From assembly GCA_024305405.1 (NCBI GenBank), contig JAKNDB010000098.1, positions 1,949,501 to 2,013,500 on the forward strand: 64,000 bases of DNA, written 5' to 3'. The notes beneath the pieces are model-generated. The model saw only the letters and a program-made list of their open reading frames with translations. It was not told the DNA's origin and did not search any database. The translations under genes were made by a program, and so were the position numbers. The stretch comes from Dirofilaria immitis (taxonomy: Eukaryota > Nematoda > Chromadorea > Rhabditida > Onchocercidae). Below are positions 17,401 to 31,623 of the stretch, one piece after another; the first letter of the stretch is position 1, and every line of letters starts with the position of its first letter.

Positions 17401-19535
17401 ATTTTCCTCTATTTACTTCTTCAAATAAAATTATTTCATCTTTGCTAGGTTCTCGAGGTGATTTTTCTCCATCACGCTGCTCCAGTTTTGCTCAGAAATA
17501 TAATTCAGCTTCGAAAATTCAAGATGATTCGTTGGGCTCATCATTTGAACAACAGCAGCGTTTTGGTATGTTTTTGAGAAGCTTCAAATTTGATTAATTT
17601 TGCAATTTTAATGCAAGCTAATGTTAAATACTTGCCTTTTTTCTACACAACATAAATAAACATGTATAAATTTTAATATTAGCAAACATATGTGGCTAGT
17701 AGAATTATACTTTTTTTAAAAAAAAGTTAAAAATTTGGAGAAAATATTTTGAAATTGCTTATTGAAATATTCGGCCTAATTAAAATTCAATTTTAATTTC
17801 AAGATTGATTTTTTAGATTCGGCTAACAAAAAATGCAGCAAGACTAGTACAACGACCACAATCTCATCGTCATCTTTTGATATTAAAGATTCGCTGGGTG
17901 ATTCGATTGCGTTTTATCCAGTAGAAAAAATACATCGGTATAAACTCAAGTGCAATGCTTTATTAAGTAAGAATTACAAATTACTATTATATTCTGTTTT
18001 GATGTTTTTTAATTTGTCAACATGACATTATTATATAACAGTATTTGGAAGGTGTTATTTTAAGAAATTATTTTATTAAAAATTCTTCATTGGAAATTTG
18101 CTTTTCAGATGAAAGTTTATCTTTTTTAAAAAAAAATTAGTCCAAAGCAAACTATGAAGAAATTGCTAATCAGAATATTTTTGCTTTATTATAGCTATTC
18201 GAACGAATGGTTTTGAATTAGCAGCAAATCAACCGGATCAAACAAGAAAACGAGATTTCATATTGTTGCATTGTTCGCTAAAAACTTTACGTGTAACATG
18301 GAATTATGTTGGTGGAGTTGAAATCATTGATCGCTCAAATTGTAATTTCATCTTATTTTGAACATTATTCCCGTTTTTTTTTTTTATAAATTAACAGTGC
18401 AGTACTTCAGGTTAATTTTTTTTGCCGGGTTTTGACCGTGTTTTTTTCCAAAATAAAAAACCAGGATTTAATTAATGAATGTTTTTTACGAAATGGCTTA
18501 CTTATTTGACATGTATCACAAATTGTTTTCAAGAACACATTAGATCATATGCAATTGCTCAAAAGCATATCGTATTCAAAATTTCTGATCTAACATGCTA
18601 CATAATTTTGATAATTTCCTATATTCTAGATTTACAACTTACTGTTTTTTTTTAAATTAATGTTATAGTTCCGTTTTCTGAACGCTTACACTTTTCATTT
18701 GCAGCAAAACGAAGAGTGAGAATTATTTGGTTAGCATATCCATCAATAAAGCATAAATCAGAAGCATCAAAAATGGATGAATTAACTAGTAGCACTCAAG
18801 ATTCTACAATGAGTTTAAAATCAGATAAATTAATTGAAAACGATGAGCTGTCAAGGCGAAAGGTTGTGAATTTCATTTAGCTCTTATCATATGTTAGATC
18901 TATGTTGCCATACAATTAATGTTATGTTACATTAGCTCCATATTGCAAACTGACATTGCTTTCGAAACATTTTTATTTCAGATATATAATGATGCATATT
19001 GGAAAATATTACAATTAGAAGCAGATGTAGATGATGCTTGGAATATTACAGAGAAGGTTTAAGTTTCAATTCTTTTTGAAAGATAATAATGCAATGAGAT
19101 TTTATTGATATCATGATTTTAATATAGATAAATGAGTAAATATCGAACTTTATTGCCATAGTTACAGAATATTGAATAATTTGGAAAACTATTTAATTTC
19201 AAGCCTTGTTTCATTTTAAGTTAAATTTATCATTCTAGGAAAAAATGAAGTTTTTATGTCTGTTGAATGTTAATATTACCAGATGATTATGTTTGCAGAT
19301 GAATACCATAATCGATGGCATGAATTCAACAGTTCACCAGATTTACAAACATTCGAATGGTGGAATGAAGAAACCGAAGAAAGCAGCTGCAGAAGCATTT
19401 GCTAGTGATGCTGACATACAATTCGAAAAACGAAATAATCCTACTACTTCTACGATCCGCAACATATCCCAGTTGACATCAACAATGACAAATGCAGTTC
19501 CTGTACTGCTAAAACTGTTTTCAAAGCGTAATTAA
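14458..19535 (+). CDS. SIN1: SIN1, TORC2 subunit (MAPKAP1 family)
   Basis: Fourteen exons: 14458-14564, 14932-15019, 15169-15385, 15455-15521, 16006-16177, 16631-16801, 16878-17011, 17187-17285, 17449-17565, 17817-17966, 18195-18341, 18705-18862, 18982-19056 and 19299-19535. SIN1 is a core subunit of TOR complex 2 that presents AGC kinases such as Akt and SGK for phosphorylation. The N-terminus MACFDTEELVNYIRHQC matches the SIN1 family start. Exons 4-6 encode the CRIM domain (RPDLAVYARFAAP; ISDLVGLCCYEYA; HLLMAEENGEVD). Exons 7-8 cover the Ras-binding-like region, and exons 10-13 the PH domain, from HRYKLKCNALLTIRTNGFEL to the DAYWKIL helix. The frame is lost at A6 15260-15265 and at T5 16034-16038; one extra base at each gives 646 residues with every splice phase consistent. 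Exon 9 is a Ser-rich linker of low conservation. Confidence 0.92.
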
Positions 19536-20174
19536 GTGTATTTCACTTTTTGTTTTAGGAATTTAATGTTATCGATTGGTAGTATCATGAAAAATGATTA
19601 CAGAAATTTCGGGTGAAGGCATGCGAAAAAAGCATTTTCATTAGCATATTTAGTTAGTGTTTTTTAGTTTAACGTATCGTGAAACCATATTGTATCTACT
19701 ATATTACCTAAATGTTTTCAGCCTTTTTTTTTATCATATCTTTAGTCTTTCATCTTGAAGTTGGAATGTTTGGTTGGGAATTTTGAATATTTAGACTATT
19801 AATGCTAGCAAATTCGACGGTTAACAATCAGTTGGAATTTAGTTATATGAATTGTTAATTTTCAACCATCCAATTTGAGCCCTAGTTTTAAACTATTCCT
19901 GCAAAAAAAAAAGTACATTTCATTTTAGGAATGATTATATGGCATCAAATGAAAATATACAAACTTTTTTGCATTTTTTTTGTCGGACTACTTCTAAACA
20001 TAATATGACAATTAATAAATATACAATTATGAGAAATAATATCTCATGTACTATCTATACATATATACATACGCACATATACACATACATACATATACTT
20101 ACTCATCAACAATCAATGTTGTATTCTTTTTGAATATTTTTTAATTCTGTTTAAGCATTATCCTTTGCATACTC

Positions 20175-20187
20175 ATTCAATATATTT

Positions 20188-20219
<32 letters not shown>

Positions 20220-20228
20220 ATATCATCG
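20175..20228. repeat. (ATC)n microsatellite
   Basis: About ten ATC/TCA units followed by TATATCATC. A separate TATACATACGCACATATACA-like tract lies just upstream at 20055-20100. Confidence 0.85.
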
Positions 20229-21668
20229 TATTCTGTAATAAAAATTCATCAATTGTAATGTTTTAAGTGAGCAGTTAATTAACGATCAAATTTTCCAATA
20301 CCGTATAATCGATAAATATAAATATTACTAAAATAAAACATTTCCTTTCTTTTTTCACAAAACATTTAATACTATATAAGGAAGATAATTTCTTTTTTTT
20401 TAATCAAAATTTATGTTATATTTATCAATAAAAATTGCTAATTTTAGATTATCATTTCGTACTTTTATCACTCTATATAAAACAAATCATCATCATCATT
20501 ATCATCATCTACTCAACTTTTCTTATAGATAAGCTTTTATTTTAAGACGGATTTCTCTTCGAAATTGATTTGTTACGATAGTGATAAAAATTATTAATTT
20601 CAAAATTATTCTTTAACTCTTTTGGAATTATGTTAATTTGATTTGCATTTTCATTTTTTACATTTGCTTGATGTTGAAACAAATTCGCAAATGTAAATAA
20701 TTTGCGATGCTTGTAATACAAAAGATCATTTAAAAATTGATTTTTTGGAAAAAATCAATTTGATATTTTGAAATCGATGGTTAAGGTTAAAATTGACTTT
20801 TAGATATGGAAATATTTATAAGCAATTTTATCAAATTAAAGAAAAGAAAACGATGAATTAATAATTTGATCATTTTGAATGTTATCAATTCGATGATCAC
20901 ATATACTTTTGCAACAAAATCCGACAATACAAGAAATTTCATTCCATTTAAGTTTTTCAATTACTATTTCAAATTTCTATCCTAAAATATCATTATTTCT
21001 CTCTTTTTTCTGAATACATTCAAATTTAGCTTAATTTAATTTATATGAATTAGTTAAATTAAAATTAAATTTGAAATGATTTAATTAAAATAGAAATAGA
21101 CAATCTCAAAAAATCTTCCAACAACTAGCACCATAATAATGTACAACAATTAGGCCCTTTTTTGACATTTCAGAACAGGTGCTTGTATTTTACAACAAAT
21201 TGATATAGAATTGGCTATAAAAATGATTTGGCCAATCAGTATATGATAATATGTGCATAGGCCCATAAAACTAATTATATATTTAATAAAGAATAGATAA
21301 ATAAAAAAAAGCAATTCGTTGTTGTTTTGTTTTTAAATTTAAATTTTTAAAAATTTATTTACATTTATATGATACAGAAGAGAAAAGCAGCAGCATTATA
21401 GCTGAATAAAATATTTCTCATCATTTCTTTTAAAAAATGATATATCATTGATTAGATTTATCAATTGATTAATTAATCATTTTTTTTCTTAAAGTCGAAA
21501 TTGATTAATTACAAAAGAGTTGAAAATTTCTGGAAATATGTCGTCGAAAATTTCAAGAAAACTAAAATTATTATTGTGCATGATCATCTTTATGATTTTT
21601 ATCATAATAATCATAATGAAATAAATGATAAAGATTATTTTAATGATTGCTATTTAATTGTGCATAAT

Positions 21669-21911
21669 TTGATATATTATTATCTTCAAAATATTAGTTA
21701 TATCAAGAAATTCCAAAGAATCATTCTATAATTATCAATAGAATTGAATTTGATATATTATCATCTTCAAAATATTAGTTATATCAAGAAATTCCAAAGA
21801 ATCATTCTATCATTATCAATAGAATTGAATTTGATATATTATCATCTTCAGAATATAAATTGTGTCCTGAAATTCCAAACAATCATCATTCTATCACTAA
21901 TAATAGAATTG
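21669..21911. repeat. 81-bp tandem repeat, three copies
   Basis: Copies start at 21669, 21750 and 21831 with TTGATATATTAT, then CATCTTCAAAATATTAG, a CAAGAAATTCCAAAGAATCA block, and end in TCAATAGAATTGAA. The first two are nearly identical; the third has several substitutions. Because 81 is a multiple of three, short open frames run through it, but they look like repeat artefacts. Confidence 0.88.
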
Positions 21912-22039
21912 TATATGTATAAATGAAATCGAAATATATTTGTAATCAAAAAAAAAGAAAAACAAAGTTTCAAATTTAAATTAATTTGAATTTAAAATGT
22001 CTAAACTTCAATAATGAAAAGAACTTTCAAACTATTTGA

Positions 22040-22490
22040 CATATCCTCCTATAGTATCACTCGTGTATCATCGAATATCCGAATATCATCATAATTTATT
22101 ATATCTAAATTTATTGATGCAAATATTTCATTGTTGAAAAAGTGAGAAGGAAATTCGATAAGATTATCTGTTAGCTTTATGGCATATCCTCCTATAGTAT
22201 CACTCGTGTATCATCGAATATCCGAATATCATCATAATTTATCATATCTAAATTTATTGATGCAAATATTTCATTGTTGAAAAGTGAGAAAGAAATTCGA
22301 TAAAAATATCTGTTAGCTTTATGGCATATCCTCCTATAGTATCACTCGTGTATCATCGAATATCCGAATATCATCATAATTTATTATATCTAAATTTATT
22401 GATGCAAATATTTCATTGTTGAAAAGTGAGAAGGAAATTCGATAAGATTTCAGAATTACTATGTTTGAGGATATCTGTTAGCTTTAAATA
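22040..22490. repeat. 142-bp tandem repeat, three nearly identical copies
   Basis: Copies start at 22040, 22183 and 22325 with CATATCCTCCTATAGTATCA and end in ATCTGTTAGCTTTATGG. Only a few differences separate the copies, so the array is young or homogenised. The third copy carries an extra segment at about 22451-22472 (CAGAATTACTATGTTTGAGG) that is absent from the other two. Confidence 0.9.
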
Positions 22491-22631
22491 TTATTGAATT
22501 TCCTGAAATTTTAATTCTTTACAGAATGCATATTATTTTTTAATTTTTTTTTTTAAATATCATTTCGAAGACAAAAATGCATAAATTTCTCTGATCAAAT
22601 TAATTGTTGTAAATCAGTGATTGTGGAATTT

Positions 22632-23000
22632 TATCCTCAAACATAGTAGTTCTGAAACTTTATCCATTCCCAAATTTAGGGATTCGGGTCATTCTCCAAT
22701 TTGGAGGTTCCGGAACTTTGCCCTCAAATTTGTTGATTCCGGAACTTTGTCTTCAATTATACTGATTCGAAAGCTTTATTCTTAAGTTTAGTGATTCTGA
22801 AAGCTTATTTTCAAATTTGGTGATTCTAGAGCTTTACTCTCAAATTTAATGATTCTGGAACTTTATCCATCCTCAAATTTAGTGATTCAGGAACTTTGCT
22901 TTCAAATACACTGATTCTGAAGCTTTATTCTCAAATTTAATGATTCTAGAGCCATACTCTCAAATTTAGTGATTCTGAAGATTTATGCTCAAATTTAAGC
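22632..23000. repeat. degenerate array of a roughly 30-45 bp unit
   Basis: About ten imperfect repeats of the pattern GATTCTGGAACTTTATCCTC followed by AAATTTAGT. Individual copies differ by substitutions and small indels. No coding signal. Confidence 0.75.
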
Positions 23001-24806
23001 TTAAATGCGATTAAATCGGTTATATCATGATTTGAATATTAATCAAAAATTTTAGAATGAATTAGAATAATTGCTTTGATCTACTCTTATCTGTTATCAT
23101 TAAATGTACCAATTTTTATCAGATTTCTGAGCATGTTGTGCTCCCTATTAGGTATATAATTTCGGAATAAATTGACAAATTCTCGACGAATATTTCTGAA
23201 ATCATTCTCGAGACAGCTTCAATCCAACGTTCATAAATGATTGATATTAGCATTTTCAATTTATCTGTTTTATTCCAAAAAAATAGAAAAAAATTTTTTC
23301 TATTTTTTCCTAAAAGAATTTCTTCTCAAAAAATATCTTTTTTTTTTGGATTTTTAAACTTTTAAGCTTAAAATTCTTTTTCAAAACGAAAAATTTTCAA
23401 ATTATTTTGTAAATTTAGAAATTTAAAATTAAAATTTGAAAATTACAAAAATAAATTTCAAATTTTAATAGAAAATTTTCCAATTCTTTTTGAACATTTT
23501 AAAAAGTTTATGCTAAATATCATATAATTCTTCTATTCTGCGATATATCGTAAAAAATCTTAACCTTTGACCCAAGTTTCTAAATTTACAAAAATAATTT
23601 GGAAATTTTAATTTAAATTTTTAATTTAAACTAACCTTTGACCCATCTGTTAACAAAATTCAACAATGCTAAAAAAAAGTAAACAAATGAAACTTTTCAA
23701 TTTTTTTTAATTAATTGAAATAAAATTTTAATTTGTTAAAATTTTAAATAATAATCGAAATATTTGCTTTGTTTAGTAAATTTATCACTAATCTTTTATC
23801 ATTTTATCATTTGATCGGTATTCTTATCAATCCCTTCCGTCTCTTATAATCATATCATCATTCAGAATTATTTTCTTCTTTTTTTATCTCTCCAATAACA
23901 TTTCATTTACAATAATTAACAAATAATTTTTGAAAAATCTTTCATAATATATCATTTTTCAAATTCTGATATGATTGATGTGTAATGCTTTAGTTGTATA
24001 GCTATTTTATCCATTCTCACTCTCAGTTACTCTCAATCTCTGTATCCATAATTACCAATACTCTCAATTACTCTCAATCCCTGTATCTGCTGCAATCAGT
24101 TCTCAGTCTTAATTACTCTCCAAATCTATATCTACAATCACTTGCAAATCTTATCAATCTTTTAATTCTTCACTGGAAGCGTTTTATTTTTCTCACCTAG
24201 TCTCGATAGGAGAGCATCATATAAAATAGTATTGTATTAATTGGTAATTAAATTCTTTCTTTGTTTTTATGAATTGTTTTTTTTTCGTCAAGTAGTATAC
24301 ACGCAAATCAGATAATTAATTACCGTCAACATAGGTAATTTTGTGCTATTTTTGATTTCAATTAATTTATTACTGAATTATTTATTTTGCTAACTAAATT
24401 TAGCATATGATATTCAAATATGCATAAGATGAATAATTCTAATATATTTTCATATATTAAGTAATTTAGTTTTAAATTCAATTTCTATAACAAATAATTG
24501 AATTATTTGTAATCGTTTATTTGTTAATTTAAATTTAATACAATAATGATATGGTAGCATCAATAGGATCTATCAATGTTTATTTCTTTATTTATTTACT
24601 CATTTTTAAGTTAAATTTAAAATTAATCAATTAGCTTATAATTTTAGCGAAATATTGTAAAATTGAACATTTTGATATATTTTTGATTTTTATATATTTT
24701 GAAGTAAACTTTCAAATATTAAATTAATTCCGATTATATAAACTATGCATGTTATATTTCAAATTTCAGAATATCTTTGTTGAATAATTGAACCAAAATT
24801 ATTGGC

Positions 24807-27800
24807 ATGCATGTGATGCAAATTTTTGTCAACAAATGCCAAAATGCGTTAGTTGATCAGTGTGTGTTGATTTTTTTTTTTTTAAACATCCTTAGTTGTT
24901 ATTTATTTTCTTATTTTAAAATAAATGAATTTTTTAATTTGCTTTATTTAATCTGCTTTTCAAATTTCCAGGAATTTCATGCTCATTTGAGTGGTTGTAT
25001 TAGCCGAAAAATGTTGCGTATGTTAGAATTAAAACATCATAATGAATATGAAATTGGATTAATTTCGAATAAATTAAACAAACTTTATGAATACGATCGG
25101 ACACCAAAAAATATGGATGAGTAAGCAAATTTTTCTTTTATAATATTTGATGATTAAAATGATCTTGCATTTTTATGTTCAATTAGCATTAATTATTTAT
25201 TATTAAAAATAAGTATGACTCTGATTAGCGGTGCTAATTATCTTCCGAATTTATCCTTATACAATTTTCTAAAAAAATAATAATACTATTCTTCAATATC
25301 AGAACTTCTTGGAAATTGTTTCGTATTACAATATATTTTTTAGAGCGTTCGAACTATTTCCACTCATACAACAATTAGTTGTTAGACCTGAGGATGTTAC
25401 CCAGGTATTCCTTGATTTCATTTTTTTATTATTTTTCTTTTGCTATAAATTTTTATCAAATTAAAATCGTTCAACATTACTTGAAAAATAGTTATATGAT
25501 GCAACTCAAAGCTTTCGGGCTCACATTAAAAACTGATGGCAGATTTGTATTTTTTTTCTTGTTAAATATCTACTCCATTTATTCGCAACATTTGCGGCCG
25601 GTCTTAATTTTTTTCAGCAATTTTTTTATTTCGATTGTTATATACCCATTAGTGTAGTGAAACGTTTCCTAATATTTTAATATTTATCGAATAATATGTT
25701 ACAATATTTAAAGCTGTATTATTTATCTCTTTTATTAAATGTTAATTTTTAAGGTAACTGTCGAGATAATTAGAGAATTCAGCGAGGAAAATGTAGTTTA
25801 TTTGGAATTGCGATCTACGCCACGACAAACCGCTCATATGTCGAAAGAAGAATATGTAAAGGCGCTTATAAAAGGTGTAGTCCAATCCAGACAGCTTTAC
25901 CCGAATATTTGCGTCCGGTTTTTGCTGAGCATCGATCGACGGCAAACAATTGAAGAAGCCGAAGAAACGATTAATCTGGCTTTACGTTATGGTGTGTAAT
26001 TTTCTATTAATTTGAAATAAATAGTAATGTTAGGATTGTATAGCGAAGAAATAATGTCAGATAATGTAAATATCTATATGATATGTTAAATCAACAGCAA
26101 AAATGGAGAGAATATCTGAATGATGTCAAGACAAATTTAAACATGATTGATCGCTTCTAATATGAATTGTTCTGAATTGAAATTTGCATCAAATTTACTT
26201 TAAAGACGATAATATTTGTTAAAGTCAGAACGATTCATTATATGCTAGTTTTTGTAGTGTTTTTGTGCTTTTCAGAACATATAATCTACTTTTTCAGGAA
26301 AACATAATGATGATAAGACAATAAATGGGATCATTATTGGTGTCGAGATAAGTGGTGATCCAAAATACGATGCGCGAAAATTCCTGCCGCTTTTGCAAAA
26401 AGTTAAGAATGATTTACTTGTCATCGCATTTCATCTAGCTGAGGTAATTTGTCGCAGTTGCAGAGTAAATTTTTTTTGAATTAACTGATAGAAATGTTGC
26501 GACTAAGGATTTTAAAACTACTACTTGTCACGAGGTTCGTAATCCATTAAAATCCCGCAGTTTAAAATCTATAAAAATTATTGCAAAATTTTGTCGTCAG
26601 TTCGAAAGAAATTTTGCAGTTTCTAATTTAGAAGGAACTTTTTCCTCCATTTTTCTCTGCAAATTTTAAAATATTCCCATAATTTTTTTATTTTTATTAT
26701 TTCCATAATATTAATATTTTATTTTTAATCCATTTTTGGATACCTCTATTGAACTTATAAATATAATTGAAAGTGCAGCCTTCATTCTCTTCAGATCAAT
26801 ATATCATATTATTTTAGAGCGAGTAACTATTAAATATTTCTTATTTCTGTATTTTAATTTCAGACGAAAGAATGCATGGATGAAATTGAGGAGTGTGTGT
26901 TTTTCGGGCCTACTCGGATAGGACATGCAACTTTCTTGCATAAAATTTCAAACGATACTCAACTCAATAAGATTTTGGAGTATTTATACAAAACTCAGAT
27001 CCCAATAGGTTTTTTTAAAAATATTATTAGTAGGAACTGTGTGCTACCATTAGACTTCAAATTTGCCTAGTTGCTGGAAAATCAGTTACCATAGATTACT
27101 TTTCTATTGTATCGATTTTATAGTGATTTTTTGCGTTTTCTATAAATTACATTGTACTTTGCCACAATATAGGAATTGCAAGACCAAATGATGCATAAAT
27201 TTTGCCTGAGAAGTTAAAAACGAGTTGAGATAACAATGATTATATTTGATTGAGGTTTAAACAACTTGAGTCATCAATAGCTTTTTCTCTTCAAGCAAAT
27301 ATTTGATAGGTCGTGAATTAAAGCTGATTTCCGAAAACTAACATAGAGCTATTTCCAATTAATATAATGTTACCAAAATATGGTAGATTCTTACCTATCA
27401 AATATTTGTTATTCAGTTTAAAGATCTAATTACAGAAATATGCCTCAGTTCAAATATATTGTGTGGGACAGTTAAATCGGTAGAAACCAGTCATTTCATG
27501 CATTACTACAAAAAGAAATATCCAATATTAATTAGCGTTAGTTTATATATATATTAATGTTCTATTCTTAATTAGGAAATACTAATTGGAAGCAAATTTA
27601 AATTTAATTTCTGCTGATTCATTATCCAGTGATTTGTTCATTTAAGTATAAAATATTGATAATTCCATCCATTTCATGTTTGATAAAATAGCTGAATATT
27701 TGAAATATTCTCGCTGTATTGTGATATTTTCTTTCTGCGCTAAAAAAAAAAATAAATTTCAAAATTTCGATATTTACAGACTGATGATCGAGCAATGATG

Positions 27801-27998
27801 TGTTGTAGTTTATCTGATGAGTATGAGCGTGTTGCACATGCGCTAGATTTGGATCCACAAGAAATTTATAATTTGTCATATTCTACTACCAAATATATTT
27901 GCAAAAATTTAACTGATGATGAGAGATTATATATATTTAGTGAGTTTTACAAGTTTGCAAGGTCTCAAAATCTTATTTCGGAATATTTTGAAGTTTAA
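24807..27998 (+). CDS. ADAL: adenosine deaminase-like protein (N6-methyl-AMP deaminase, ADAL/MAPDA)
   Basis: Eight exons: 24807-24847, 24972-25120, 25344-25404, 25754-25991, 26298-26443, 26864-27008, 27436-27536 and 27780-27998. ADAL is a cytosolic zinc hydrolase that converts N6-methyl-AMP to IMP, clearing modified nucleotides. The metal and catalytic motifs appear in order: HAHLSG (exon 2), VVYLELRSTPR (exon 4), SGDP and FHLAE (exon 5), TRIGHATF (exon 6), ICLSSN with a downstream SHF (exon 7) and TDDRA (exon 8), which replaces the usual SDD in ADA itself. Exon 7 is only 101 bases and was found by homology and phase. The exon 1 frame from the ATG at 24807 reaches QQMPKC only if the T5 run at 24823-24827 had one more T; otherwise the in-frame ATG at 24836 would start the protein. 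Corrected length is 366 residues, close to the human enzyme. AATAAA occurs about 20 bases after the stop. Confidence 0.92.
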
Positions 27999-30144
27999 TT
28001 TCAAAAATAGAAATATACATAATAAATACTTATTTTGCGTATTATTTATTTTTTGGTTTACTAATGGCCTTAAAAATTAATGGAATATTATATTGTTAAT
28101 TTAAATAAGGCATTATCGTTATGCCTCTTTTATTGGAAATTTTGAATTTCTACTGCTTATTGCGCAACTTTTAAATTTTGTTTTTGAATTATATGAATAT
28201 TATTATATTTCTAGAATTTTCTCTACAGATTTTAATAAAATTTCCAAATTAATGTAACTATACTTTTTTGTTCTGTTAATAAATTGTGTGAAGAGTTTTA
28301 AAAATATCGAAAGCCAATCATATTTATAATACTAAATCGAGATAATCTTTATTAGCTTGATTTAGTATCATCTCAATTTTCAGCTTTTCCTTCTGATTTT
28401 ATCATACTTTAAAACTTCCTTTAATTTTCTCGTAATTCTATCTTCCTCTTTCATTGGAAATGTAGGGTATGCTTAAATTGTTGCAAATATTTTTAATGAA
28501 AATAATTAAGCCAGCAAAAAATCATACGATAATTATTAATCTTTTTTTTTTATCCTTTTCAACTATATGCTATTGATCTTTTATTAAATAAGCTAGTTAT
28601 TATAATTATTGTAGAAAGTTCGTGTCATATAAATTATGCATGATTTCATGTCTAATTTCATGAATTTATTTATATTTTGTAACGTCATTTTTGTTTTAGC
28701 AATTCTATTTTTCATCCAGCAGCTCTATTCTTATTTTCATTGCCATCTTTTAAGCATACTAATTTATTTTGCATTACTTTTTAACATTTTTTCTTTTAAT
28801 CTTAAAATTTATTTCAATTCTTACTGTCTATCTATTATTTATGCTAAAAAAATATCTGAAGAAATTGCCATCTTTCAACTGTTTCCTATTAACTTTGATA
28901 TTTTGAATTAAATTTGATTTAATTTATTGTATTGATTAAATTTCACTTTTGACATTATGACCTTTGTTTCACTTTTCTAATTGTTCCTTTTTTTCTGACT
29001 CTTGTCGTCATTATTTACAACCTAATGATCTTGAATGTTTCATTTTTTTATTTTTTTTTCGATTCTTATCAAAAGATTATTTGCAACTTACTCATATTCA
29101 TCAAAAACACTTCTTGCATTTAATATGATTACTGTAAGCTTATGTTGTTTTACTCCATGCATATGCTAAACATAGCTCTGTGGGCAAATGTATACTGTAA
29201 ATTTACTGTTATAATTGATAAACATATTTATTTCTGTATAAATATTCATTCAGTTGTTGGAAGCGATTGAAAAATTTCTTAAAAATTGTCTTTCTTTTTA
29301 GAAAAAGAGGATATACTGTGATCTCATTAAACGAATTTATGATGTTAATATTTTCAAGTTTTTTGCAGTAAATTACTTCATTGCATCATCATATTTGATT
29401 TCATTAAAATTGGTATAATTTCTCGAATTATCCCTTTTATCGTCGTTTACGAATGAAGACGAGTGGAAGATTAATAAATGATAAATTTTCATATTACATT
29501 TTATGCTCCATTTATTTTATATTTACTACATGTTATGTATATGAAAAAAAAAAAAAATTAATTCCAAATATGTAATCCATAACATTCATCCAAACATACA
29601 TTTTTAAATTGAAAAACAATATAAAAGGGATATACTTGAGAAAATAAAACAAATTATTGATTTCATTTTCATTTTAAACTTTTATATTTTAAACGTTTGA
29701 ACATTAATTTTAATTCCATTCAAATTTTTGTATTCAATGAAATAATTGATTTCCGAATGATTTTGTCGATGTAAGAAAACGTTAATTTGGTGAAATCAAT
29801 TTGTATAACTTTATTACCATATATTGTGGAATGAATTAGAATGAGATAATTTCAAATGAAAAATTCGCTAAAAATTAAGATATTGAAATAATAGTTGTAA
29901 GCAATTTTAAAAAAAAAGTTAAAATTATAAAATGCTAAAAATAAAATTTCATCAGAAAAGCATGAAATTCAGTATTTTCGCCACAAAAATTATCACTTCA
30001 AATAACATTCTATGCATTAGCGACTTTCATTAACGATGATATTTAAAAAAAAATCAAATTATTTTGAAATACACTATAAATCAGTGACAAAATTTTTCAT
30101 CGTATTAAGCTTGGAATCAAATGAAAACAAGGCTCTGCTCTATA

Positions 30145-30494
30145 TCTCATACTGTATAGCCTTTATCATATAACACATCTCGTACGGTAATTGGATTTTT
30201 TCCAATTATTCGTTTAGCAAATTTCTTTATCATTAATCATTTGGACTATCATTGTGAACACATAACACTACAAAAAACGAACTGCTGCACTTTTTTTGCA
30301 TCATAAATTTATGTTAACTGTATAGCTATTACTGTATAGCCTCTATCGTATAATACATCTCATACGATAATCGGGTATTTTCTTTCAATGATTCGTTTAA
30401 CAAATTTCTCTATCAATAATCATTTGAACTATCATTTTGAGCATATAACACTACAAAAACACGCTGTTGCACTTTTTTGCATCATAAATTTTAC
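30145..30494. repeat. diverged direct duplication of about 165 bp
   Basis: Copy one runs from about 30145 to 30312 and copy two from about 30328 to 30494. Both share ACTGTATAGCCT, TCGTTTA.CAAATTTCT, ACTATCATT.TGA.CA and the end TTTGCATCATAAATTT, at roughly 80 percent identity by eye. Non-coding. Confidence 0.8.
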
Positions 30495-31623
30495 TGAAGT
30501 AATCGTTATTATTTTTAAGATTATTCCAGTGATTATTTCATTTTTTTTCAATCATGTAAAATCTAACGATGATATTTTTTTCCTTTTTCTCATATTAAAA
30601 CTTAGCAGGAGCATTTTTCATTTTTAAGCAATTGCTTAATTTTGATTCAATTCTTTAATATGAATACTTGCTACAGTCTTGAAAAATTTCATTCTCTTTT
30701 TTTTTTCTTTTTTTTAAGTAATACAAAGTATTACGATAATAATTAGCCTATTTGTTGTCTAGGCATTTCTTTTTTCAAATGACCATTTTTAGTTTGACCC
30801 TTCAATAAAGAGAAAAAATTAAGCATTTTATTCAGATGACGTAAATAACAAACGAATTTAATTACAAAGAAATGAATTTCACTTATTTAATTTCATCCTA
30901 TTTCAATTAATAATTATTTGTGAAATTTTTTTGCAAAATGTATGTTAGCATTTCGTAATTTTTTTAGTAATAATAATAATTTAACAAATTTATTTCAATT
31001 ATTTTTAACATATTACTAATAATTATTATAATAATTCATTAATTATTATTAGTATTTATGAAATGGAAGAAGTAAACGAAAAATTGATTGAACAATATAT
31101 GAAATATTCATTTTTCATTTCATTTTTCAATTAAAATATTATTACAAAATAGTATTATTATTGCTATCACATACTATTATCTATCGTATTCGTAATTAAA
31201 CTTATCATAATCTAATTTATATATTAGTTATTAAATTTAAGTTACAGTATCTATTTCTGTTCCTTATCGTTCTATATCACTATCATTCTTTTGATAATTT
31301 TTATAAATAATATTTTTGTATGGAAAAATATGCAATTATATATGATTATTTGCTATACTGAAAGTTATAAATTATGCCAACTGTTTTTCCTGTTCCAGTT
31401 TTTTTGTTGGCCAATTTAAGTAATTTCAATAAAATCACAATTTGTCTTATTTAAATAGCCTTTTCCGTAAAATGAAAATAAGCCTGTGTATTTTGCAATT
31501 TACTCATGCTTATTATCACTGATTATCAAAACCCACACATATATGTTTGTATATAAATACAAGTATGCTATAGCGATTTTACATAAAAGTTGACTGCTTA
31601 GTGAAGTTTTTCCTTTTTCATAA

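Larger units (their letters stand above)
19536..24770. other. intergenic region with several tandem repeat blocks
   Basis: About 5.2 kb without a supported gene. It contains TATACATACA and (ATC)n microsatellites near 20040-20230, an 81-bp array, a 142-bp array, a degenerate array at 22640-23000 and TACTCTCAATC-like words at about 24010-24130. A TTTCAG acceptor at about 24765-24770 marks the 5' side of the next gene. Confidence 0.5.

Noticed and set aside
22040..22490. CRISPR-like array
   Set aside because: Units are contiguous 142-bp tandem copies without short repeats separated by unique spacers, in a eukaryotic context.
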